Shown piece after piece: positions 35,357 to 45,075 of a stretch of DNA of 64,000 bases. Position 1 is the first letter of the stretch; each line of letters starts with the position of its first letter. The notes beneath the pieces are model-generated. The model did no database searches. It worked only from the letters and a program-made list of their open reading frames with translations, and had not been told where the DNA came from. A program made the translations under genes and the position numbers. Source of the stretch: CAYVBJ01 sp964449075 (lineage in GTDB: Bacteria; Bacteroidota; Rhodothermia; Balneolales; Balneolaceae). The stretch lies in NCBI GenBank assembly GCA_964449075.1, contig CAYVBJ010000009.1:1-64000 (forward strand). The letters are read 5' to 3'.

Positions 35357-38239
35357 ATGAAAAGAACGATACAACTACAGACAATATTTACTCTATCACT
35401 TTCATTTCTTTTTTTATTCTTTTTTGAAAATTCATTAAAAGCACATGCAATAAAAAGCATGTCTGAACAAACTACTGAAATCTCCGGAACAGTAACAGAT
35501 GATGATGGTTCGCCATTGTCCGGTGTAAATGTGACGGTAAAAGGCAGAGTTGTCGGAACATCCACCGGGAGCGACGGCTCATTTTCACTAACAGTTCGCC
35601 AGGATCCGCCCTTAACTCTTGTATTTAGTATGATTGGTTTTAGTACCCGGGAGGTTGAGATTACAGAAAATGAGGTTACAGGGCTTGAAATTGAATTAAC
35701 TGAATCGCCAATTGTTGGCGGCGATATTGTGGTTTCAGCATCCCGGGTCGAAGAAAATATTCTTGAATCACCTGTTTCGATTGAAAAAATTGACGCTATT
35801 GGAGTACAGGAAACTGCAGCCCCGAATTTTTACGATGCATTAACCAACTTAAAAGGGGTTGATTACAGTGCCCAATCTATCACATTTAAATCAATAACAA
35901 CGAGAGGATTTTCAGCAAATGGAAATACGCGTTTTGTTCAGCTGATCGATGGCATTGATAACCAGGCTCCGGGGTTGAATTTTCCCGTTGGTAATATTGT
36001 GGGCATTTCAGATTTGGATCTTGAAAGTGCTGAACTGATGCCCGGGGTGGCCTCAGCACTTTATGGACCGAATGCTTTAAACGGAATTTTGCTGCTTAAC
36101 AGTAAAAGTCCGTTTGAATACCAGGGTTTTTCCACTAGTATTAAGACAGGTGTTAATCACATTGACTCAAGGGATGACGACACATCTCTTTACCAGGAGT
36201 ATTCTGCAAGGTTTGCGGACGCGATTAACAATAGATTTGCTTACAAAGTGAATGTATCCTATTTAAGAGCTTCCGATTTTATACCGAGTGACACGCGCGA
36301 TCAGGGGCCTGCTACACAGGGAGTGTTGGAGAGGGGCGCAACGTCAAGAGGTGATAACCGTGTTTACAACGGTGTTAATGTATACGGACAGCCTTTGGTA
36401 AATATCGGTGATATCGCCCGGAGTGTGATCAACGGAGATGATCCCCAGGCAGCTGCTCAAATTGCGGCAATTCAGACACTGCTGCCTGAAGGAGAAGCTG
36501 GTAATTTTACTCCTACAGGATTCCTGGAGTCCTCGTTTGTTGATAATACTACGGAAAGTCTGAAGCTGGGTGCTGCAGCTCACTACCGGCTTACCGATGA
36601 CCTGGAGCTACTTGGCCAGTTTAACTGGGGACAGGGCAGCACTGTATATACCGCAAATGACCGGTTTGTGCTCAACGATTTTAATATCTGGACCGGGAAA
36701 ATTGAACTTCGTAATCCTAACTTTTTTATAAGAGGATATACAACCCAGGAAGATGCCGGAGATACATTCGCAGCAAATACTCTGGCTTCACTGGTCAATG
36801 CGGAAACATTTATTCCTGCCTATTTTCAAACATTTGCCAATGCCCGAACACAGGGTGCAACAGTGGAAGAAGCACATCAGACGGCCAGGAACGCGGCTGA
36901 AGCTGTTCAGGCAAAACCTGGTACAGAGGAGTTTGAGCAACTGGCAGATCAAATCAAAGATACTCCGATATCAGAAGGAGGGGCCCGGTTTTTAGATGAA
37001 ACAAAACTGTGGCACACTGAAACCATGTATAATTTTTCTGAAATTATAGATCCTTCAAAAGTTGAGATTATAGCAGGTGCTAACTTCCGAAGGTATGATT
37101 TGAACTCTCAGGGTACGTTGTTTGCCCTGCAGGATGATGGAAGCGAGTTTAATATTGATGAATTTGGAACCTATCTGCAGCTCTCAAAAGGATTCTTTGA
37201 TGGGAAACTGAATCTGCAGGGATCTGCAAGGTATGATAAGAATGAATTTTTCGACGGCCAGCTCTCTCCGCGCTTTTCAGCAGTCTACACAATTGCCAAT
37301 AATCACAATATCAGGGCTTCTTTTCAGCAGGGCTTCCGTATCCCGGACACTCAGACTCAATTCATTGATCTTGATGTGGTTACCCGAAGACTTGTAGGAA
37401 GCAATTCCATTTTGGTTGACAGGTATAATTTTGAAACAAATACAGTATATCGTACAGAAAGTGTAAATGAAGCACGTGATTTGCTTGACGAAGGCGGAAG
37501 CCTCGAAGAGGCACGCGAGATTCTGGAACCGGTTGAATTTGAAAAATTCAAAACTGAGAAAGTAAATACAGTAGAATTTGGTTATAAATCTCTGATTGGT
37601 AACAGGCTTTTTATTGATGCATTCTATTATTTTAGTTCCTACGAAGATTTTATTGCAGAAATTGATTTTACCCAGGCTGTTCCCAATGGGCTACGGGAAG
37701 ATCCGGGTGATTTTAATGCTGACAGTGATGCCGGAAAAAACGCAATCATAAATCAGAATGTACCATTACAGCGGTTTGGCTTTGATGTGAATGCAGATGG
37801 GAATGTAAAGGCACAGGGATTTGGCATCGGTGCCGATTATGTGGTACACGATGGATATACACTTGGCGGGAATGTATCCTTCAATGAACTGATCTCACAG
37901 GACGACCTCATAGAGCAGGGATTCCGTGCAAGTTTTAACACTCCAAGATGGAGATACAACCTGAAATTGCGCAACAGAAAATTAACCGAAAATATTGGTT
38001 TTAATATTGCTTACAGATGGCAGGATGCTTTTCTGTGGGAGTCATCTATTGGAGAGGGTGTGATTGAAGCTTTTGGCACACTTGATGCTCAGGTTAGCTA
38101 TAAAATTCCGTCACTCTCTACGATTATAAAACTAAGCGGCAGTAATTTACTAAATAATCGTCACACAACTTCAATTGCAAACCCGACAATGGGCGGTATC
38201 TACCTGGTTACTTTTACATTTGATCAATTTCTGAATTAA
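35357..38239 (+). CDS. TonB-dependent outer-membrane receptor
   Basis: The 960-residue protein has a signal peptide (residues 1-31), a carboxypeptidase-regulatory-like domain (about 40-120; ISGTVTDDDGSPLSGVNVTV), a TonB-box-like stretch (GDIVVSASR near residue 128), a plug domain (about 140-250; ALYGPNALNGILLL) and a beta-barrel to the end. The last residues end in aromatic TFTFDQFLN, usual for barrels. It takes up a ligand with TonB energy. The next gene, 11 bases on, is an SGNH lipoprotein, so the pair may bind and cleave a lipid-like or esterified nutrient. This is not a SusC/D pair; no SusD gene is present. Confidence 0.93.
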   Translation: MKRTIQLQTIFTLSLSFLFLFFFENSLKAHAIKSMSEQTTEISGTVTDDDGSPLSGVNVTVKGRVVGTSTGSDGSFSLTVRQDPPLTLVFSMIGFSTREVEITENEVTGLEIELTESPIVGGDIVVSASRVEENILESPVSIEKIDAIGVQETAAPNFYDALTNLKGVDYSAQSITFKSITTRGFSANGNTRFVQLIDGIDNQAPGLNFPVGNIVGISDLDLESAELMPGVASALYGPNALNGILLLNSKSPFEYQGFSTSIKTGVNHIDSRDDDTSLYQEYSARFADAINNRFAYKVNVSYLRASDFIPSDTRDQGPATQGVLERGATSRGDNRVYNGVNVYGQPLVNIGDIARSVINGDDPQAAAQIAAIQTLLPEGEAGNFTPTGFLESSFVDNTTESLKLGAAAHYRLTDDLELLGQFNWGQGSTVYTANDRFVLNDFNIWTGKIELRNPNFFIRGYTTQEDAGDTFAANTLASLVNAETFIPAYFQTFANARTQGATVEEAHQTARNAAEAVQAKPGTEEFEQLADQIKDTPISEGGARFLDETKLWHTETMYNFSEIIDPSKVEIIAGANFRRYDLNSQGTLFALQDDGSEFNIDEFGTYLQLSKGFFDGKLNLQGSARYDKNEFFDGQLSPRFSAVYTIANNHNIRASFQQGFRIPDTQTQFIDLDVVTRRLVGSNSILVDRYNFETNTVYRTESVNEARDLLDEGGSLEEAREILEPVEFEKFKTEKVNTVEFGYKSLIGNRLFIDAFYYFSSYEDFIAEIDFTQAVPNGLREDPGDFNADSDAGKNAIINQNVPLQRFGFDVNADGNVKAQGFGIGADYVVHDGYTLGGNVSFNELISQDDLIEQGFRASFNTPRWRYNLKLRNRKLTENIGFNIAYRWQDAFLWESSIGEGVIEAFGTLDAQVSYKIPSLSTIIKLSGSNLLNNRHTTSIANPTMGGIYLVTFTFDQFLN

Positions 38240-38250
38240 AAAATAGAGCC

Positions 38251-39921
38251 ATGAAATCTTTTCTGAAAATATTTGCTATTTCAATTACAGCAATCTTGTT
38301 TATAAATGCCTGCGATGGAAAATTTGATACGCTGGTTAATGAGCGCCTTGAAGACAACCCGCTTCCGGATCCGGTTACCGGTGACCCGGGATCGGCAGAT
38401 TTCAGTAACTTCATAACCATTGGCAATTCTGTGACAGCAGGATTCATGGACGCTGCTTTATATAACGCTGGCCAGCAAAATTCACTGGGTGCTCAATTGG
38501 CTTTGCAACTGCAGCTGGCAGGTGCCCCCGAAACTTTTAGTCAGCCGGATATAAACTCTGAGCGAGGATTTAATGTATCTGTGCCAAATCCATCGAATGG
38601 CACGGTTCTGGGACGGTTTAAACTCGATACAAGTATTCCGGGCCCTTCACCTACAATAAACGGAGACCCGATCGCACCTTTTGGCGGTGATACAAGCAGT
38701 TTAAATAATTTTGGGGTTCCCGGAATTGTAGTGGGCCAGCTCTTAACACCTGAAACAGCTGTACCCGGTTCACCGGCTTTTAATCCTTTTTATGCCCGTT
38801 TTGCATCGTCACCCGGAAGTTCAACAATCCTGGGGGATGCAGTTGCAACTCAGCCTACATTTTTCACCTTATGGATCGGCAGTAATGATGTTCTCGGGTA
38901 CGCCCTGAGTGGTGCCACAAGGGATGAGATTCTGACAACACCCGAGAACTTTCAGCAGCAGTTTGGCGCTGTCATCAACACACTAATGACCAATACACAG
39001 GCAGACGGAATCGTCGGGACGATTCCGCCAATCCTTGCAATTCCTTTTTTCAGAGCTGTTCCCTATAACGTGATTGAGTTGGACGAGCAGACTGCTGGTG
39101 CGTTAAACCAGGGATTAAGCGGAGTTAATGCTGCACTTGATGCCATCGTAAATTTTTTCGGCCATCCGAGGGAAGATGCTGAAAGGCGAAAGATCTCTTA
39201 TTCAGCCGGGAACAATCCTGCTCTAATAGTGGATCCGGACCTTGAAGATATAGGGCCTAAATTTGATCAGCTCGAGGCAGTGGGCGGAATTACGGCAGAG
39301 CAGAGAGCAGCGCTTCAGCCCTATGTACAGGCCAGGCCGATGGAGGTGAATCCGCAAACAGGCCCCGAGCTGCTCTTGCTGTCGGCAGGCCAGGTTTTGG
39401 GAACACTTGCAGATCCGAATAATCCGCAGTCGCAAATTGGGGTAGTAATTCCGCTCGAACCCCGGTTCCATCTTACGGCTCAGAATATAGTTGAAATTGA
39501 GACCGCCCGCTTAACATTTAATGCGATGATCGAAGGAGCAGTTAACGCAGCTAACCAGGGGGGTGTCCGCCTCGGCATATATGACGCAAATTCTCCGTCG
39601 AGCGCTTTTCGGGATATTTTCGGATTGAGTGACGGTGAATTGGGAATCAGAATAAACGGAACGCTTTTTCAGCCTGACTTCAGTCCAAACGGAGTCTTCT
39701 CAACAGACGGTGTTCATCCGAACCAGAGGGGTAATGCCATTTTAGCAAATGAATTTATCAATGAGATTGAGAATACTTTTGATGCATCGATTCCGGAAGC
39801 GGATGTTATATTGTTACCAAGTGTACAGCTTTGTGCAGGTGATTGTGTAAGCCAGCAGCAACAAGCGGGATCTGCGCCGGTTGCTGAAAACCTCCTTCTT
39901 ATGGGACCGGGAACGGAATAA
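38251..39921 (+). CDS. SGNH/GDSL-like lipoprotein paired with the TonB receptor
   Basis: The leader ends at LFINACDG, so the 556-residue protein is probably an outer-membrane lipoprotein. The catalytic blocks of the SGNH fold are GNSVTAGFMDA (Ser), FGVPGIVVG, WIGSNDVLGYA (Asn) and DGVHPNQRG (Asp, His). The middle part has long insertions compared with standard 200-350-residue esterases. It is probably translated with the upstream receptor, from which it is separated by 11 bases. It may release acyl chains before uptake; the substrate is unknown. Confidence 0.87.
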   Translation: MKSFLKIFAISITAILFINACDGKFDTLVNERLEDNPLPDPVTGDPGSADFSNFITIGNSVTAGFMDAALYNAGQQNSLGAQLALQLQLAGAPETFSQPDINSERGFNVSVPNPSNGTVLGRFKLDTSIPGPSPTINGDPIAPFGGDTSSLNNFGVPGIVVGQLLTPETAVPGSPAFNPFYARFASSPGSSTILGDAVATQPTFFTLWIGSNDVLGYALSGATRDEILTTPENFQQQFGAVINTLMTNTQADGIVGTIPPILAIPFFRAVPYNVIELDEQTAGALNQGLSGVNAALDAIVNFFGHPREDAERRKISYSAGNNPALIVDPDLEDIGPKFDQLEAVGGITAEQRAALQPYVQARPMEVNPQTGPELLLLSAGQVLGTLADPNNPQSQIGVVIPLEPRFHLTAQNIVEIETARLTFNAMIEGAVNAANQGGVRLGIYDANSPSSAFRDIFGLSDGELGIRINGTLFQPDFSPNGVFSTDGVHPNQRGNAILANEFINEIENTFDASIPEADVILLPSVQLCAGDCVSQQQQAGSAPVAENLLLMGPGTE

Positions 39922-39968
39922 TAAAAAATCCGATCCTGTTGTAAATCTCCCGTTTTTTGGGTTGATAT

Positions 39969-40256
39969 TTATGTTTTCATTTTGTCAGGTGAGAGTTTTG
40001 CCAAAGTTGCTCCCCAGCCCCCGCCACTTTCACCGGCCAATTTGAAGCTTATCACATGGGGATTTCTTTCTAAAAGTGCATGTACGCCCCGTCTCAGATT
40101 TCCCGTACCCTTGCCGTGTATAATCCTGAGATTCAGGATATCCCTTTTAATGCACTCTTCAATATAATCATCAATCAAGGTGCTTAAATCCGAGGGCCTG
40201 AAAGTGTGTAAATCAAGAGTGCCATCAATCGGCAGATGAATTGGATTATCAGACAT
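39969..40256 (-). CDS. Smr-domain protein
   Basis: The 95-residue protein is almost entirely a Smr (small MutS-related) domain: LDLHTFRPSD near residue 15 and the HGKGTGNLR motif near residue 45. The family nicks or binds DNA or RNA, and in larger proteins forms the C-terminus of MutS2. It ends with a Gly-rich GESGGGWGATL segment. The Dabb-domain gene lies 34 bases upstream on the same strand. Confidence 0.9.
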   Translation of the reverse strand: MSDNPIHLPIDGTLDLHTFRPSDLSTLIDDYIEECIKRDILNLRIIHGKGTGNLRRGVHALLERNPHVISFKLAGESGGGWGATLAKLSPDKMKT

Positions 40257-40290
40257 AATCAGATAGCAATTTATAATTTTGATCCATCTG

Positions 40291-40602
40291 TTAAAGATCT
40301 ACCAGGTAATCAACAAAAATTCTCTCTTCTGTAACGGATTCAATAAATTTAATTGCCTTTTGGTGGTGTGGGTTACGGGTATACATTTGAAAGTCAAGAT
40401 CTGTCTCGAAATCGGAAATCAGAACTACATCAAAAGCATCTTTTCCCTCTTCATTAATTTGTATCCCTACTTCAACATTTTTAATCTCTTCAATTGTGGT
40501 GCGAAGTCCTTCCAGAATGAGTTTTAACTTTTCTGCATTTTTTTCTTTTGTAGCACCCTGTGCTTCTTCTTTTAATTTCCACATTACTATGTGACGTATC
40601 AT
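40291..40602 (-). CDS. Dabb (stress-responsive A/B barrel) domain protein
   Basis: The 103-residue protein opens with MIRHIVMWKLKEEA and has the DVVLISDFETDLDFQMY strand and the HHQKAIKF helix of dimeric alpha/beta-barrel Dabb proteins. These bind small molecules, and some are cyclases or monooxygenases. A GGAG Shine-Dalgarno lies about 8 bases before the ATG. The function is unknown. Confidence 0.87.
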   Translation of the reverse strand: MIRHIVMWKLKEEAQGATKEKNAEKLKLILEGLRTTIEEIKNVEVGIQINEEGKDAFDVVLISDFETDLDFQMYTRNPHHQKAIKFIESVTEERIFVDYLVDL

Positions 40603-40627
40603 AATTGACTCCGTGTTTCAGTTAATA

Positions 40628-41776
40628 TTAACGACGTCTGGCAAATTCCAGATCTGCGGAATCTACCTCATCGGCAGATTCGATAACAACTTCCAGTGAA
40701 AACGCACCTGCACCCCATAAAAAAAACTTCGCTTCATCCGGTTTTTCTGATCGTACCCATTGATAAACTGAAAGATAACTCTCAGCGACCTCTTTCAGCT
40801 CTTGATCTGTCAAACTCTCAGGATCATCAATTTGAGGTAATGTTAGTGAAGTTCCGGAAATAACTTCATTTGGGTTCTCTATCTTATCCTTATTAAGTTC
40901 ATAAATCAAAGGCCACAAATAAGGATTGCCAAGTTCTGACTGAGCAATTGACCAAAGGTTTTCACCTGGTTCAACAGTTATGCTTTTCGGCGCGTCTTTA
41001 TCTGTTTCTGTATCAGGTTCTTCGATGCCGGGCTCTTCTTCAGGTTCCGGTGTTGGCTCCACTTCTTCAACGGGCGCCGGTTCAGTATCCGGCGTAATGA
41101 CAGAAACTTCTTCGCGGGCGGAACGACTTGCAAAGTAATAGATGGCAACAACAATAAGAAAAAGTAAAAGTATCAGGTAGAGATAGGTATATCTGTTCGT
41201 ATAGAACATTTTACGGGCCGGCCTGACCGGAACCTGCGGTGGTGACACCTTTTCGGGCTCTGAAACCACAAGATCTTCCAGTTTAGACTTCCCGGATTTA
41301 AAACCGGGGTGAGGCCGTTCGATTATCAGATCGTTATCACTATCACCTTCCTCTGTGTCCGGAGCTTCGATTGTGTCAATGAGTGAACCAGGCTTTTCAC
41401 TATCTTTTGGAGAAGGTTTTTCAACAGGCGATTCTGCTTCAATCACATCCTCAGATTCATCAAGAATTTTTGGCTCTACATTTTTATACAGAAAATTAAC
41501 ATGTTCGCGCAGTTTTTTGTAGGGTGTAAAGGCAATCTTATTTTGAGCCGGTATCGTTATTTCTTCACCTGTTTGCGGGTTGCGCCCCTTCCGTTGATCA
41601 ACCCATCGAAGCTCAAACTTTCCAAAACCCGAAATCCTGACTGATCCGGTCTCTCTCAAACCGGCTTCGATTACTTTAACCAACTCGTGCATAAATTCAG
41701 TTGAAAAGGCAATACTCTGATCGGTAGATGCGGCAATCTCATCGATAAGTTCCTTAAAAGTAATCTTCTCACTCAT
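40628..41776 (-). CDS. HU-domain protein with TM helix and LysM domain
   Basis: The start at 41776 (MSEKITFK) overlaps the previous gene's stop by 8 bases. Residues ~1-95 are an HU/IHF-like DNA-binding domain (ISGFGKFELRWVDQRKGRNP), followed by an acidic Pro-rich linker. A single membrane helix lies at ~194-217 (YLILLLFLIVVAIYYF), with the stop-transfer side basic. An acidic repeat-like linker (EPTPEPEEEPGIEEPD) then leads to a LysM-like domain at ~264-314 (VEPGENLWSIAQSELGN). This arrangement puts DNA binding in the cytoplasm and peptidoglycan binding in the periplasm. It may tether the chromosome to the cell wall. Related Bacteroidota proteins join HU to SPOR domains. Confidence 0.88.
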   Translation of the reverse strand: MSEKITFKELIDEIAASTDQSIAFSTEFMHELVKVIEAGLRETGSVRISGFGKFELRWVDQRKGRNPQTGEEITIPAQNKIAFTPYKKLREHVNFLYKNVEPKILDESEDVIEAESPVEKPSPKDSEKPGSLIDTIEAPDTEEGDSDNDLIIERPHPGFKSGKSKLEDLVVSEPEKVSPPQVPVRPARKMFYTNRYTYLYLILLLFLIVVAIYYFASRSAREEVSVITPDTEPAPVEEVEPTPEPEEEPGIEEPDTETDKDAPKSITVEPGENLWSIAQSELGNPYLWPLIYELNKDKIENPNEVISGTSLTLPQIDDPESLTDQELKEVAESYLSVYQWVRSEKPDEAKFFLWGAGAFSLEVVIESADEVDSADLEFARRR

Positions 41777-42062
41777 TCGATGGCCTCTCAAATTTAAGAC
41801 GATCTTTTAAATTAGAGGACGGGGAAAAATCAACGACTCTTTTGGGCGGAGTGATCAGGTATTTTTCATAATACGGATTATAAACCTTTTTTGGTTCTGT
41901 TGAGGAAACTGAAAAAGTACCGAGATCCGGTATGGTAAATCCTTTGCCTTCACCAAGCTTTTTTATCAGCACATCAAAAGTTTCATGAACCAGTTCATTG
42001 CTTTCAGATTGTGATAAATCCAGCTCGTCTGCGAGATTTTTTACCAGTTCGCTGTAGTTCAT
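41769..42062 (-). CDS. HU/IHF-family DNA-binding protein
   Basis: From ATG 42062 the 97-residue protein has an HU-like fold: an N-terminal helical part (SELVKNLADELDLSQSES), then IPDLGTFSVSSTEP in place of the usual GFGSF arm motif, and a C-terminal basic tail. It overlaps the HU-TM-LysM gene by 8 bases, so the two are coupled and may form a heterodimer. A TTG at 42068 is in frame but less likely. The set of charged residues is unusual for HU (short, with an unusual arm), so DNA binding is not certain. Confidence 0.82.
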   Translation of the reverse strand: MNYSELVKNLADELDLSQSESNELVHETFDVLIKKLGEGKGFTIPDLGTFSVSSTEPKKVYNPYYEKYLITPPKRVVDFSPSSNLKDRLKFERPSNE

Positions 42063-42259
42063 GACCAAATTAGTTGTTATTTATCAATTAAGAATAACGC
42101 AGAGATTTGCGATTCAGAGTCTGATCATCAGTCAAATTTATGTTTTAGCCGTATCTGCAGGATACACCCGTAATAAACGAAAAAAATGTGAAAAATATGA
42201 ACGATCATTGAGATAGTTTTTTTCTACTACTGAATCAATCATAAATAGCACAATTTATT

Positions 42260-44227
42260 ATGAGTCAATCACTTAATGTTTCACAAAAATTAATAAACTC
42301 GCATTTGGTGAAAGGAAAGATGAACCCGGATGAGGAGATTGGAATTAAAATTGATCAAACTCTTACCCAGGATGCAACGGGTACTCTTGTGATGCTTGAG
42401 CTCGAAGCAATGGAACTGGATAAAGCAAAAACGGAATTATCCTGTCAGTATGTGGATCACAATTTGTTACAAACTGATTTCAAAAACCCTGATGATCATG
42501 TGTTTCTGAAATCAGCTGCAGACAGGTTTGGGATTTGGTATAGCCGGCCGGGAAATGGTGTCAGCCATGCAATTCACACAGAAAGATTTGCTCAGCCCGG
42601 CAAAACAATGGCCGGATCGGATAGTCATACCCCGGCATCTGGCTGTATGGGAATGCTTGCATTGGGAGCCGGTGGACTGGATGTGGCATTTGCAATAGCA
42701 GGTGAACCTATGTTTTTGAAGATGCCAAAAGTGCTTGGTGTAAAACTCACCGGTAAGATGCCGGACTGGGTGAGTGCGAAAGATGTTGTTCTGGAAATGT
42801 TGCGTCGATATGATGTAAAAGGGGCCAGAGGTTTTATTATTGAGTACTACGGACCCGGGCTGAAAGAACTTTCTACAATGGACCGTCATGTGATTGCCAA
42901 TATGGGAACCGAGATGGGAGCAACCACAACGGTTTTCCCGTCTGATGAAGAAGTTCATAGATTTATGAAGCAACAGGGACGTGAAGATGAATGGAGTGAA
43001 CTAAAAGCGGATGAAGGGGCAGAGTATGATGAATATGAAGAGATTGTACTTGATGATATTGTGTCGCTGATTGCTCTTCCGAGCAGCCCCGCTAACGTAG
43101 TTCCGGTTTCGGAAGTTGAAGGCGATGATATCTACCAGGCCTATATTGGTTCTTCAGCAAACCCCGGATTTCGTGATTTTTGGGTTGCATCAGAAATCGT
43201 AAAAAATAAAAGAGCTCACGACGATGTCAGTTTTGATATAAATCCTACATCGAGACAGATCATAGAGAACATGGTAAGTACCGGTGCCATGCTCCATTTG
43301 GTTCAGTCTGGAGCGAGAATTCACCAGGCGGGCTGCAATGGGTGTATAGGTATGGGACAGGCGCCGGCTACGGGCAGAAACAGCCTGAGGACTGTTCCGC
43401 GTAACTTTCCTGACAGGTCAGGCACAAAAGAAGATTCTGTTTTTCTTTGCAGCCCTGAAACAGCCGCGGCCTCGGCTTTAACCGGAAAGATAACAGATCC
43501 CGGAAAGCTTGAAGATCTATATGATATGAAGTATCCGAAATACTCCGAGCCGGAAGATTATATTATCAATAAAGAGATGCTTCATGCACCCGAGCCGAAC
43601 GGAGAGGAACATAAAGAGCTGGTAAAAGGACCGAATATATCGACCATGCCGGATTTTGATGAACTGGGTGATTTTGAAGTCCCGGTTCTTCTGAAAATGG
43701 ACGACAACATTTCAACGGATTCAATTTTAAAAGCCGGCGCTGAAGTTTTACCCTATAGAAGTAATATTCCGGAAATCAGTAAGTTTACATTTACGGTGAT
43801 AGATGAAAACTTTTATGACAGATCAGTTGAAGCTAATGAAAAGCATGGAGGCCACATTGTGGTAGCTGGAGAAAATTATGCACAGGGTTCAAGCAGGGAA
43901 CACGCTGCTATCGCTCCGCGTTATCTCGGACAGAAAGCTGTATTGGCAACCAGTTACGCAAGAATTGGATGGCAAAATCTTGTTAACTTTGGAATTCTTC
44001 CTCTTGAATTCGAAAACCCGGATGATCTGAATGAAATAGATCAGGGTGACATCCTGAAAGTTGAAAATGTGAGAGATCAGGTGAAAGAAACGAATCAGGT
44101 TATCGTTTATAATCAAACAAAAAAGCGTAAAATTAAAACAACATTGTCACTCAGCGACAGGCAACTCGAAGCAATACTTGACGGAGGAATCATCAATAAC
44201 TTCAAGAAGAGAAAAAATAGCAATTGA
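42260..44227 (+). CDS. acn: Aconitate hydratase (short, Aquifex-like type)
   Basis: Aconitase interconverts citrate and isocitrate in the TCA cycle. The 655-residue protein has SDSHTPASGCMGM, the Fe-S motif GCNGCIGMGQAP (C359 and C362), a swivel domain with ILKAGAEVLPY and the substrate-binding YAQGSSREHAA. The first cluster cysteine, usually in an IGSCTN motif, is replaced: here the segment is IGSSAN with Ser299. A Cys at 397 (FLCSPETAA) might substitute. The gene sits upstream of folE and about 4 kb before the isocitrate dehydrogenase gene, in the same orientation but not in one operon. Confidence 0.93.
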   Translation: MSQSLNVSQKLINSHLVKGKMNPDEEIGIKIDQTLTQDATGTLVMLELEAMELDKAKTELSCQYVDHNLLQTDFKNPDDHVFLKSAADRFGIWYSRPGNGVSHAIHTERFAQPGKTMAGSDSHTPASGCMGMLALGAGGLDVAFAIAGEPMFLKMPKVLGVKLTGKMPDWVSAKDVVLEMLRRYDVKGARGFIIEYYGPGLKELSTMDRHVIANMGTEMGATTTVFPSDEEVHRFMKQQGREDEWSELKADEGAEYDEYEEIVLDDIVSLIALPSSPANVVPVSEVEGDDIYQAYIGSSANPGFRDFWVASEIVKNKRAHDDVSFDINPTSRQIIENMVSTGAMLHLVQSGARIHQAGCNGCIGMGQAPATGRNSLRTVPRNFPDRSGTKEDSVFLCSPETAAASALTGKITDPGKLEDLYDMKYPKYSEPEDYIINKEMLHAPEPNGEEHKELVKGPNISTMPDFDELGDFEVPVLLKMDDNISTDSILKAGAEVLPYRSNIPEISKFTFTVIDENFYDRSVEANEKHGGHIVVAGENYAQGSSREHAAIAPRYLGQKAVLATSYARIGWQNLVNFGILPLEFENPDDLNEIDQGDILKVENVRDQVKETNQVIVYNQTKKRKIKTTLSLSDRQLEAILDGGIINNFKKRKNSN

Positions 44228-44362
44228 GGTTATAAGAGGCACCCGGTTTCAATTCTAAATGATGAACCGGTCAATTCTGCGATAAAATCACCGGTGTTAT
44301 GAAATGTTTAAATGAACCCGTAACTTTAAAGTCTTTTAGATACACAGAACAGAATTTTTATT

Positions 44363-45064
44363 ATGAATGACGAAAAAATTATTTTGGAATCAATTCCCGA
44401 AAATCCGGATGTGAAAGATGAAGTTGGTGACAATCATGTTGGCACATCCATCGAGACGCCCTTAAGAAAAGATGCATTTGATCTGAGTGATAACGAGAAA
44501 ATTCAGATTATCAGCGGGCATTTCAAGACTATAATGGAAACCCTGGGACTTGATTTAAATGATGAAAGCCTGAGCGGTACTCCCGACCGGGTCGCTAAAA
44601 TGTTTGTCAAAGAGATATTTTCCGGACTCAAACCTGAAAACAAACCTGTGGCAAGAAAGTTCGGTAATAAGTATGACTATGGCGATATGGTTGTGGAAAA
44701 AAATATTCAGGTTACTTCTTTCTGTGAGCACCACTTTTTGCCTTTTATTGGAAAGGCTCACGTTGCCTATATCAGCAATGGAACTGTAATCGGATTATCC
44801 AAAATTAACCGTATTGTAGATTATTTTGCAAGAAGGCCGCAGGTACAGGAGAGACTGACCCTGCAGATCGCAGATGAACTCCAAAATGCGATGGATACTG
44901 AAGATGTCGCTGTCTATATCGACAGTAAACACCTCTGTGTATCTACAAGGGGAATTAAAGATACAACAAGCAGCACGGTTACGGTCGACTACCGCGGTGC
45001 TTTCAGAGATGAACAGGTACAGCAGAGATTTATCGATTATATAAAGAACGAAACGGAATTGTAA
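44363..45064 (+). CDS. folE: GTP cyclohydrolase I
   Basis: FolE converts GTP to 7,8-dihydroneopterin triphosphate, the first step of folate and pteridine synthesis. The catalytic zinc residues lie in SFCEHHFLPFIGKAH (Cys and His), and the second Cys is in DSKHLCVSTRGIKD. The closing motif is TVDYRGAFRD. An N-terminal extension of about 45 residues, rich in acidic residues, precedes the core. It is 11 bases upstream of cysS. Confidence 0.96.
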   Translation: MNDEKIILESIPENPDVKDEVGDNHVGTSIETPLRKDAFDLSDNEKIQIISGHFKTIMETLGLDLNDESLSGTPDRVAKMFVKEIFSGLKPENKPVARKFGNKYDYGDMVVEKNIQVTSFCEHHFLPFIGKAHVAYISNGTVIGLSKINRIVDYFARRPQVQERLTLQIADELQNAMDTEDVAVYIDSKHLCVSTRGIKDTTSSTVTVDYRGAFRDEQVQQRFIDYIKNETEL

Positions 45065-45075
45065 TCCGGTAAAAA

